A stretch of 41,743 nucleotides of DNA from Pseudobacteriovorax antillogorgiicola (GTDB lineage: Bacteria > Bdellovibrionota_B > Oligoflexia > Oligoflexales > RGVZ01): positions 71,901 to 113,643 of the forward strand of contig CAMBEK010000002.1 in the NCBI GenBank assembly GCA_945865565.1, given 5' to 3'. A program made the position numbers and the translations under genes. Position 1 is the first letter of the stretch; each line of letters begins with the position of its first letter. The notes under the pieces are model-generated. The model was not told the origin of the DNA. It worked only from the letters and a program-made list of their open reading frames with translations, and made no database searches. This document shows, one piece after another, positions 8,765 through 14,918 of this stretch.

Positions 8765-9592
8765 ATGAGTCGATTTGAAGAAGCTGCCGCGGCATTTACA
8801 AATCTATGTGAAACCATCGCCAGCTTGCGGCATCCAGTCGACGGATGCCCGTGGGACCTGCAACAGACCCATGAATCCCTGCGTCGCTATATGATTGAAG
8901 AGGCTTATGAAGCTGCCCGGGTCATGGCGCGTGCCGATCATGATTCTAACGACTCGCGCGAGCTGTGCGAAGAACTTGGAGATGTCTTGCTTCAAGTGGT
9001 TCTGAATGCTCAAGTTGCGGCAGATCGCAAAGGATTTCAGATTGCCGATGTCATTAAATCTATTGATGCCAAGATGCGCAGGCGTCATCCCCATGTTTTT
9101 GGTTCTGACGAGGCGCGGCAGGACCGTGAGATGTCCAGCATCAAATCCAACTGGGAAGTTATCAAAGCAGAAGAGAAAAAAAATAAATCAGCTGCCACCA
9201 GCGGTGACGGCTTCTTTGCGGGAATCGAAGGATATCCCGCAACAATCGAAGCTTATGAAATCGGCAAACGCGCCGCAAAGATCAAATTTGATTGGAATTC
9301 ACCGGCAGAAGTCTTAGCCAAGCTGCTATCCGAAGTCGACGAGATGAAAGACGAATGGGAAAAGGGCGATCGCGCGGCACTGATGGCCGAGCTTGGTGAC
9401 GTGTATTTCTCGCTGGCGCAGTTTTCTCGCCACATTGGTGTTGATCCCGAAGTGATTGCTCTCGATGGAAACCGCAAGTTTCTGGATCGCTTTGCCAAAG
9501 TGGAAGCCCTCGCCAAAAAACGTGGCGTTAAAATTCCGGATGCAGATCAGGCAACGCTGGAGTCACTTTGGGAAGATGCCAAAGGCTTGTGA
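8765..9592 (+). CDS. mazG: Nucleoside triphosphate pyrophosphohydrolase MazG
   Basis: MazG hydrolyses (d)NTPs to NMP and pyrophosphate and is thought to clear aberrant nucleotides. Two MazG domains are present in the 275 residues. The first has GCPWDLQQTHESL, the metal-binding MIEEAYEA and EELGDVLLQVV; the second has SEVDEMKDEW and AELGDVYFSLAQF. The ATG at 8765 is chosen because GGAGGAG (8751-8757) lies 7 bases upstream; in-frame upstream starts overlap the gpmI end and lack a ribosome site. It is last in the hemE-gpmI-mazG series and is followed by a hairpin terminator shared with the convergent rpsT. Confidence 0.93.
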   Translation: MSRFEEAAAAFTNLCETIASLRHPVDGCPWDLQQTHESLRRYMIEEAYEAARVMARADHDSNDSRELCEELGDVLLQVVLNAQVAADRKGFQIADVIKSIDAKMRRRHPHVFGSDEARQDREMSSIKSNWEVIKAEEKKNKSAATSGDGFFAGIEGYPATIEAYEIGKRAAKIKFDWNSPAEVLAKLLSEVDEMKDEWEKGDRAALMAELGDVYFSLAQFSRHIGVDPEVIALDGNRKFLDRFAKVEALAKKRGVKIPDADQATLESLWEDAKGL

Positions 9593-9625
9593 CAGGATGG
9601 CGCGCGTTTAAAAAGACGACACAAA

Positions 9626-9662
9626 AAATCCCCTGCGACGGGTTTAGCGTCTCAGGGGATTT
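9626..9662 (-). terminator. Intrinsic terminator of rpsT (probably also ends mazG)
   Basis: A 10-bp perfect stem (9626-9635 with 9653-9662), extended by GACG/CGTC (9637-9640, 9648-9651) around a 7-base loop. On the minus strand it is followed by a run of T (six in total from the stem end), which makes a good terminator 16 bases after the rpsT stop. The plus-strand T tract is short, so its effect on mazG is less certain. Confidence 0.85.
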
Positions 9663-9677
9663 GCAATTCAGGGCAAA

Positions 9678-10085
9678 TTACTTTTTCGACTTCGCCGATT
9701 TAGCAGCGGTCTTTTTAGCCGGCTTTTTCGCGGCAGACTTCTTTGCAGAAGACTTGGCGGTTTTTGCCTTCGGCTTGGAAGTTGCCGATGCAGCTGCGCC
9801 CGACTTCTGAAGGCCTTTGAAAGCCTGGGTCAAGCGGCCGATCGAACGGGCTGCGTTGTTTTTGTGGAGCAAGCCTTTGGAGGCTGCTTTAGCCAGAGCC
9901 GATTGGGCTTTGGTCAGCAGTTCCATAACTTTGGCCGCTTCTTCGCCGGTACCGGCTGCCAGGCCGTTCAGTGCGAAACGATATTTCTTAACTGCCGTGC
10001 GAACGGAAGAAAGGTAGTTGCTGTTGCGCTGGCGCTTCTTTTCAGTAGAGCGGGCACGTTTTTCGGAAGATTTGTGGTTAGCCAC
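9678..10085 (-). CDS. rpsT: Ribosomal protein bS20 with a Lys/Ala-rich C-terminal tail
   Basis: The first 90 residues are a normal bS20 (MANHKSSEKRARSTEKKR, LLHKNNAARSIGRLTQAF), which binds the 5' domain of 16S rRNA. The protein is 135 residues long instead of about 87: from about residue 92 it carries a histone H1-like tail made almost only of Lys, Ala, Ser, Thr and Pro with repeated AKK/SAK units. The start is a GTG with GAGG 7 bases upstream. It is transcribed alone, with its own 5' gap of 110 bp from rnhA's stop, and ends in a strong terminator. Confidence 0.93.
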   Translation of the reverse strand: MANHKSSEKRARSTEKKRQRNSNYLSSVRTAVKKYRFALNGLAAGTGEEAAKVMELLTKAQSALAKAASKGLLHKNNAARSIGRLTQAFKGLQKSGAAASATSKPKAKTAKSSAKKSAAKKPAKKTAAKSAKSKK

Positions 10086-10195
10086 GAAAAGACCTCATAT
10101 CAATATACTTACAGAACCGACAGGCTGAGGGTTCTATCAGCCACAACTAAATACTGTCAAGGATTTCAGGTGTCTTGATTGCCCGGTTAATGCGT

Positions 10196-10642
10196 TCAGA
10201 CGCCTTGGCGCTCAGCAGCTTCGCGGGCTGCAACGTCGACCCGTTCGTTGTCCTCATGGCCGGCATGTCCCTTGACCCACTTCCATTCAATATGGTGCTT
10301 GTGGATTTCAGCTGCCAGTTCTTGCCAAAGGTCCTGATTTTTAACGGGTTTTTTTGCTGCCGTCATCCAACCGTTGCGTTCCCAGTTCTTAAACCACCCT
10401 TCAACAAACGCGTTCATCACGTATTTGCTGTCGGTGACAATTTTGACATCGCAAGGCTGCTTTAATGCTCGCAAGCCGTGAATGACGGCACTGAGTTCCA
10501 TCCGGTTGTTGGTGGACTCTGTCTCGCCGCCGCTCAGCATCTTCTCGTGATCCCCAAATCGTAACAGCGCCCCCCAGCCCCCCGGTCCGGGGTTGCCGAG
10601 GCAGGCGCCGTCGGTCGTCAAAACGACTTTCTTTCGGGTCAC
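10196..10642 (-). CDS. rnhA: Ribonuclease HI
   Basis: RNase HI cleaves the RNA strand of RNA/DNA hybrids. All four catalytic acids are present at Asp11 ([16 protein letters not shown]), Glu49 (NNRMELSA), Asp71 (VTDSKYV) and Asp136 ([11 protein letters not shown]), with the GHAGHEDNE segment supplying the usual His. At 148 residues it is close to the E. coli length (155). The GTG start at 10642 overlaps the stop of the upstream small basic protein (GTGA), so it is translated as the last gene of the rpsR-rpmB operon. Confidence 0.95.
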   Translation of the reverse strand: MTRKKVVLTTDGACLGNPGPGGWGALLRFGDHEKMLSGGETESTNNRMELSAVIHGLRALKQPCDVKIVTDSKYVMNAFVEGWFKNWERNGWMTAAKKPVKNQDLWQELAAEIHKHHIEWKWVKGHAGHEDNERVDVAAREAAERQGV

Positions 10643-10845
10643 TCAGTAACCGGTGCCGTGGTTGCAACGACTTTGCGGGTCGTTGTCGTTCCAGCAGGAC
10701 GCTTTTTCGGAGCGGCTTTTGGAGCCTCTTCAGCGCCGGCAGCCAGTTTGCTTGCTGTGATCTTCATGTGAAGACGCAGGTTCTTTGCGCGAGCGGCTTT
10801 TTTCTGGCGCATTTTCATTGATTTACGGTTGTCTGCACGACCCAT
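10639..10845 (-). CDS. Unrecognised small basic protein in the rpsR-rpmB operon
   Basis: A 68-residue protein. The first 30 residues are strongly basic and start [20 protein letters not shown]; the rest is an Ala/Pro/Thr-rich tail with KKR and RK clusters. It lies 18 bp after rpmB with a good AGGAG site 8 bases before the ATG, and its stop overlaps rnhA by four bases. Its position and composition suggest an RNA- or ribosome-associated protein, which is inference; no family is recognised. The good start signals and tight packing support a real gene. Confidence 0.75.
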   Translation of the reverse strand: MGRADNRKSMKMRQKKAARAKNLRLHMKITASKLAAGAEEAPKAAPKKRPAGTTTTRKVVATTAPVTE

Positions 10846-10863
10846 GGTCTCGTCTCCTGACGT

Positions 10864-11091
10864 TTAGAGCTTGATGCCGGCGCGTTTTGCGTAAGCATCC
10901 AGGCCGATTTTGTCGATAGTACGAATTGCAGCGGTACTAACCTTCATGCAAATAAAGCGTTTTTTTTCTGGAGACCAGAAACGCTTGGACTGAAGGTTGG
11001 GCAGACGCCTTGTTTTGGTTTTGACGTTCGAGTGAGACACTTTGTGCCCGACCAAAACACCTTTGCCTGAGAGTTCACAACGACGGCTCAT
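10864..11091 (-). CDS. rpmB: Ribosomal protein bL28
   Basis: A 75-residue bL28 of the large subunit: MSRRCELSGKGVLVGHKVSHSNVKTKTRRLPNLQ is replaced here only by position, with the CxxxGK start, the HSNxKTKRxxxPNL core and the VSTAAIRTIDKIGLDAY end all visible. Only one Cys of a possible zinc pair remains at the start (Cys5). Its ribosome site (GAGGAGGA) lies in the last codons of rpsR, which supply the Glu-Glu-Glu end of bS18, and the gap between the genes is 2 bp. Confidence 0.95.
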   Translation of the reverse strand: MSRRCELSGKGVLVGHKVSHSNVKTKTRRLPNLQSKRFWSPEKKRFICMKVSTAAIRTIDKIGLDAYAKRAGIKL

Positions 11092-11093
11092 GG

Positions 11094-11522
11094 TTATTCC
11101 TCCTCAGTGCTGGCAGAGCGTGCCGGACGACCTTCGCCGCCGAAATCACGACCACCTTCGCGGTTGAAGTCACGTCCGCCGCCTTCTGGACGGTCGCCAC
11201 GATTTTCAAACCGGCCACGACCGAATTCACGCGGTGCAGACATCGCTGCAGCTGCAGCGGCCATTTCACCAGCAAATCCACGCTCGGTGCGGTGAGCGAC
11301 AGACAGCGGGATCAGAGCCAAGAAGCGTGCGCGCTTGATGGCTTCCGAAATCACGCGCTGCTGCTTCGCGGTTGCGCCTGAAATGCGGCGCGGGATGATC
11401 TTGCCGCGTTCTGAAATGAAGCGCTTCAAGGTGTCTGGTTTTTTGTAGTCGATCACGATGCTCGGATCGAGTGTGCGCTTGCGCCGTGACATCAGCCTGC
11501 GCTTGCGTTTAACTGGCCTCAT
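11094..11522 (-). CDS. rpsR: Ribosomal protein bS18 with a Gly/Arg-rich C-terminal tail
   Basis: The core ([57 protein letters not shown]) is bS18 of the small-subunit platform. The ATG at 11522 has GGAGG 5 bases upstream; an in-frame ATG at 11573 does not. The protein is 142 residues, while bS18 is usually 75-90. About 45 residues at the end are rich in Gly, Arg, Phe, Asp and Glu, with repeated GRDF and RGD/GGR units, followed by an acidic tip. It heads rpsR-rpmB-small basic protein-rnhA. The usual partner rpsF is absent from the window. The AA-rich stretch before the tail (MAAAAAAM) may be a linker. Confidence 0.93.
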   Translation of the reverse strand: MRPVKRKRRLMSRRKRTLDPSIVIDYKKPDTLKRFISERGKIIPRRISGATAKQQRVISEAIKRARFLALIPLSVAHRTERGFAGEMAAAAAAMSAPREFGRGRFENRGDRPEGGGRDFNREGGRDFGGEGRPARSASTEEE

Positions 11523-11566
11523 GTTTCCTCCAAAGGCGTTCGTCCAATTGATTGTTCCTCGACTGG

Positions 11567-11602
11567 TCATCACAGGAGTTCCCTGAGGATTTTTCCTGAT
11601 GA
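11567..11602 (-). promoter_or_regulatory. Stem-loop in the rpsR leader
   Basis: An inverted repeat: 11567-11577 pairs with 11594-11602, giving 4 + 5 base pairs with a two-base bulge around a 16-base loop that can fold further (TCC/GGA). It lies 45-80 bases before the rpsR ATG on the minus strand. bS18 is known in other bacteria to take part in autoregulation with bS6 through a leader RNA; a similar role here is inference. It is too far from priA (over 110 bases) to favour that gene. Confidence 0.4.
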
Positions 11603-11638
11603 TGTCAACCAGGTGGACCGCCGGGTTGATCGAGGTAA

Positions 11639-11706
11639 TTGCCAGAGTCGCTCATAGTGTGCGACAAAAGAGGGCGGAAAATAACCTATGAGCCCTAGAG
11701 TGGCAA
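11639..11706 (+). promoter_or_regulatory. Long inverted repeat directly upstream of priA
   Basis: Two arms, 11639-11657 and 11686-11706, are near-complementary: TTGCCA pairs with TGGCAA at the outside and CTCATAG with CTATGAG at the inside, with a less perfect middle and a 28-base spacer. The right arm ends 7 bases before the priA ATG and covers the only weak purine-rich stretch that could serve as its ribosome site. It could be a structured leader limiting priA translation, or an operator dyad in the priA/rpsR promoter region. Confidence 0.5.
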
Positions 11707-11713
11707 GCATTTT

Positions 11714-14095
11714 ATGACCACCATCTCTTACATTGAAGTGGCCGTTCCAACACCACTTTTTCAGACTTTCACCTACAAATTGCCAGTGGCATCGGGTGAC
11801 GGGGCTCAGGTCTGTGCTCCATCACCAGGGTGCCGGGTGCTCGTGCCTTTCGGGCGTCAGAAGATGGTGGGAGTGATTTTGGCCGTCAGCACCAACCCTC
11901 CGGCCGGGCTCGACCCGTCAAAACTCAAGGCCGCCATTGAAATTGTTGACGACGAGACCCTTTTCGCTGCCCCTTTGCTGAAACTCGCGCGCTGGATGTC
12001 TACGTATTACTACCATCCACCAGGCGAAGTTCTTCGTGCCATGCTGCCGGCTGGGGTGAAAAAAAGTGTCGCTAAAGCAGTGGCAATCACGGAGACGGGA
12101 CGCTTGGCCTGCCAGTTGGATCCACTCCTTTCCGCAATATTTGGAGCGGGAAAGCCCAAGGATTCTTATTCCTTGCCGACGGTCAGAAAGAAACTGGCGG
12201 CCGCCGGACAAGATGCCGAAGCGGTGCTCACAGCTTGGGTCAAGCAGCGGTGGATCACGAGGATATCGGATCGCAAGGTAGCAGGACGCAAGGTCACCAC
12301 TGCTGCACCTGCCTTGCTTTCACTTCAATCTGCACCAGAAAGTGCCAGCATTGCCCCTTCCGCCGATTTCTTGCCCAAAACAGCTCCTCAACTGACCCCA
12401 AGCCAGATGGCTGCCGTTGATGCGATCCAATCCCGTGGCCTCGCGGCCCCCCACCCTCAAAAACCGTTTCTGTTACTCGGTGTCACCGGATCAGGCAAAA
12501 CTGAGGTCTACCTTCATTTAATCGAACGAACCCTTGCGGAAGGTACCGACCGGCAGTCCCTGGTGATGGTCCCAGAAATCGCCTTGACGCCCCAGATGAC
12601 GCGGGTCTTCGAAGCCCGCTTTCCTGGACTTGTCGCGGTCGTTCATTCCGCCATGCCGGACAACGAACGGTGGGAGCAACTGAGTCGAATTCGATCCGGC
12701 GAGGCGCGCATTTTGATCGGCCCGCGCTCTGCGGTTTTTGCCGGATTTCAGAACTTGCGCCTGATTGTGGTCGATGAAGAGCACGACGGTAGTTACAAGC
12801 AGGCCACCGGGCTGACCTACAACGGACGTGATGTGGCTGTCATGCGCGCTCGAATTGAAAACGCGACTGTGGTCCTTGGCAGCGCGACTCCTTCCCTGGA
12901 GAGTTTTCACAATGCGACTACCGGGCGCTACGATCTGGTAGAACTCCCAGAGCGCGTCTCCGGCAAGCCACTCCCTGAAATTATTGCGATCCAATGCAAT
13001 CCTGCCTGGAAAAAAGGCACGGTGGTCGCTCGCGAGGTGGCTGACCTTGCGCCAGGCCAGGCTTCACAGAGTTCAAGTGCGACGACCCTACAAATGGATA
13101 CCCGGGTGGTGGAAGCCCTTCGGGAAAACCTGCGCGCTGGGAACCAGTCCATCGTCCTCGTTAACCGGCGCGGCTATGCGTATTATCTGTATTCTGTTGC
13201 CCAGAGAACCGCAGTTCAGTGTCCCAATTGCAGCATCAGCCTGACCGTCCACGGACGAACTGCCAGATTGCGCTGCCACTATTGCGATTACGCCACTACG
13301 GTCGCTGCGGTCATGAAGAAGTCGCCCGAAGACACATTCGTGACCGTTGGCTATGGCAGTGAAAGGGCCGAGGAAGCCCTGCAGGCCGTGTTGCCCGAGG
13401 CCCGCATCATGCGTTTGGATTCGGATACGGTTTCCGACCGCGACCTGTTGCCCGCAACTTTGGCCAAGTTCCGCAACCGCGAGGTTGATATTCTGGTGGG
13501 CACTCAGATTTTGGCCAAAGGCCACGATTTTCCTTCGGTAACCCTCGTCATCATCATTGAGGTCGATCAGACTCTCAGTTTGCCCGATTTCCGGGCGGGA
13601 GAACGAACCTTTCAATTAATTGTTCAGGCGGCTGGAAGGGCAGGCCGGGCGGGGCTCCCGGGAAGAGTCATGATCCAAAGCGCCCGCTTTTCCCACCCAG
13701 TCGTGCAATTGGCTTTGGCGCAAGACTACAAGACGTTTGTCGTGCGGGAACTCGAGTTCCGCAAGGCATATGGGTATCCCCCGTTCAGCCGGATGGTCAG
13801 CCTTGAGTTTTCAAGTGAAGAGCAGCGCAAGGTCGAGCAAGCTGTGCAAAAAATTGACTCCTGGATCGATGCTGCCTCCACCCAGAATCCCGACCTATTC
13901 AGTCGGGTAAAGGTTCTTGGCCCGGCAACTCCGCCCTTGGAAACCGTTCGTGGTCGTCACCGGCGGACCGTCCTGCTGGCCTCCTACCACCCTGAATCCG
14001 TCAGGGAACTGCTGACGGGGTTGGTTGGTGCTACGGCAGACTTGGGTGCAGACGTCCGCGTTCGTATCGACGTTGATCCCCAAAGCTTGATGTAG
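11714..14095 (+). CDS. priA: Primosomal protein N' (PriA helicase)
   Basis: PriA restarts replication at stalled forks and unwinds DNA 3' to 5'. The order is normal for 793 residues: 3'-end-binding domain (PTPLFQTFTYKLP), winged helix, Walker A (LGVTGSGKTEVYLHLIE), DEEHDGSYKQ (DEAD-box motif), motif III GSATPS, NRRGY, GTQILAKGHDFP and the VIQAAGRAGRAG-type motif VI. The zinc region is reduced: only Cys503, Cys506, Cys521 and Cys524 are present (QCPNCS and RCHYCDY). The CxxC pair normally after NRRGY and the CPxCGS pair before the GSER segment are absent. It stands divergent from rpsR with a long dyad before its ATG; the ribosome site is weak. Confidence 0.95.
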   Translation: MTTISYIEVAVPTPLFQTFTYKLPVASGDGAQVCAPSPGCRVLVPFGRQKMVGVILAVSTNPPAGLDPSKLKAAIEIVDDETLFAAPLLKLARWMSTYYYHPPGEVLRAMLPAGVKKSVAKAVAITETGRLACQLDPLLSAIFGAGKPKDSYSLPTVRKKLAAAGQDAEAVLTAWVKQRWITRISDRKVAGRKVTTAAPALLSLQSAPESASIAPSADFLPKTAPQLTPSQMAAVDAIQSRGLAAPHPQKPFLLLGVTGSGKTEVYLHLIERTLAEGTDRQSLVMVPEIALTPQMTRVFEARFPGLVAVVHSAMPDNERWEQLSRIRSGEARILIGPRSAVFAGFQNLRLIVVDEEHDGSYKQATGLTYNGRDVAVMRARIENATVVLGSATPSLESFHNATTGRYDLVELPERVSGKPLPEIIAIQCNPAWKKGTVVAREVADLAPGQASQSSSATTLQMDTRVVEALRENLRAGNQSIVLVNRRGYAYYLYSVAQRTAVQCPNCSISLTVHGRTARLRCHYCDYATTVAAVMKKSPEDTFVTVGYGSERAEEALQAVLPEARIMRLDSDTVSDRDLLPATLAKFRNREVDILVGTQILAKGHDFPSVTLVIIIEVDQTLSLPDFRAGERTFQLIVQAAGRAGRAGLPGRVMIQSARFSHPVVQLALAQDYKTFVVRELEFRKAYGYPPFSRMVSLEFSSEEQRKVEQAVQKIDSWIDAASTQNPDLFSRVKVLGPATPPLETVRGRHRRTVLLASYHPESVRELLTGLVGATADLGADVRVRIDVDPQSLM

Positions 14096-14143
14096 TGACC
14101 CCGTTGGCATAATCTTGAGGTTCGTTGGGCTGTTAGGGAGATC

Positions 14144-14746
14144 ATGTTGGAGAAGACAATGGAGCACGGCAAAATGGAACTATCTGACCTCATGATGCAA
14201 TCGGGCGAGTACCGCCTCCTTGAAAATCGCATCATTTTTGTATCCGAAGGGATCAATGCGAGCGTTTCAAAACGCATTGTGAGCAATCTTTTGGCAATGG
14301 AAGTCGCCAAGCCAGGTGCCCCGATCACGATGTACTTGAACAGCCCGGGCGGCGAAGTAAATAGCGGTTACGCCATCTTTGATACAATCCGTTTTATAAC
14401 CTCACCGGTGAATATTGTTGCCAGTGGCCTTTGCGCCAGCATTGCCACGGTGATTTTTGTCGCTACGGAAAAAAACCGCCGCTATTCAATGCCGAACACC
14501 AAGTTTTTGATCCACCAACCGTTGATCCCGGGACAGATTTACGGTCAGGCTTCCGACATCGAGATCACCGCCAAGGAGATCTTGAAAACCCGTCAGAAGA
14601 TCAACGATCTTTTGTCCAAAGAGTGTAAGCAACCCCTTGAAAAGGTTGCTAAAGACACAACTCGTGACTACTGGATGTCGGCATCTGAAGCCCTCGAGTA
14701 CGGACTGGTTACGAAAATTATCGAAAATATCAAAGAACTGAAGTAA
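14144..14746 (+). CDS. clpP: ClpP-family serine protease, divergent paralogue
   Basis: A 200-residue ClpP, which forms a tetradecameric proteolytic chamber with an AAA+ partner such as ClpX or ClpA. The triad is complete at Ser99, His124 (FLIHQPL) and Asp171 (KDTTRDYW), nearly the canonical numbering. The surroundings differ from the norm: the nucleophile context is GLCASIAT rather than GQAASMGA, and the region after it is less conserved. There is no adjacent clpX or tig, so this may be a second ClpP working in a mixed or specialised complex (inference). The ATG at 14144 has AGGGAG 5 bases upstream. It begins 48 bp after priA. Confidence 0.88.
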   Translation: MLEKTMEHGKMELSDLMMQSGEYRLLENRIIFVSEGINASVSKRIVSNLLAMEVAKPGAPITMYLNSPGGEVNSGYAIFDTIRFITSPVNIVASGLCASIATVIFVATEKNRRYSMPNTKFLIHQPLIPGQIYGQASDIEITAKEILKTRQKINDLLSKECKQPLEKVAKDTTRDYWMSASEALEYGLVTKIIENIKELK

Positions 14747-14760
14747 GACAGCCGCTCTGA

Positions 14761-14793
14761 CCGCCGGTTGATTGAAGCAATTCAGACTGGCGG
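14761..14793 (+). other. Nested hairpin between clpP and tRNA-Leu
   Basis: 14761-14768 pairs with 14786-14793 (8 bp including one G-T), and an inner ATTG/CAAT stem (14771-14774, 14778-14781) closes a three-base loop. There is no T tract, so it is a poor intrinsic terminator. It may protect the clpP transcript end or mark a processing point before the tRNA. Confidence 0.45.
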
Positions 14794-14801
14794 GGTGCTG
14801 T

Positions 14802-14887
14802 GCGAAGGTGGTGGAACTGGTAGACACGCTGGTCTCAGAAGCCAGTCCTTTTTAAGGTTGGGGGTTCAAGTCCCCCCCTTCGCACCA
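14802..14887 (+). tRNA. tRNA-Leu (anticodon CAG)
   Basis: A complete type II tRNA of 86 bases: a 7-bp acceptor stem (GCGAAGG/CCTTCGC), D arm with GGTAGACACGC, anticodon stem CTGGT/GCCAG with loop CTCAGAA (anticodon CAG at 14836-14838), a long variable arm typical of Leu, a T arm with GGTTCAAGTCC, and an encoded CCA end. It reads Leu CTG codons. Confidence 0.97.
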
Positions 14888-14918
14888 AATCACTCTCCTC
14901 CAAAAATCCACAATTCAA

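Noticed and set aside
11105-11250. Repetitive DNA that could look like short tandem repeats or CRISPR
   Set aside because: It is the coding DNA for the Gly/Arg-rich tail of bS18; repeats are short, irregular and in frame.
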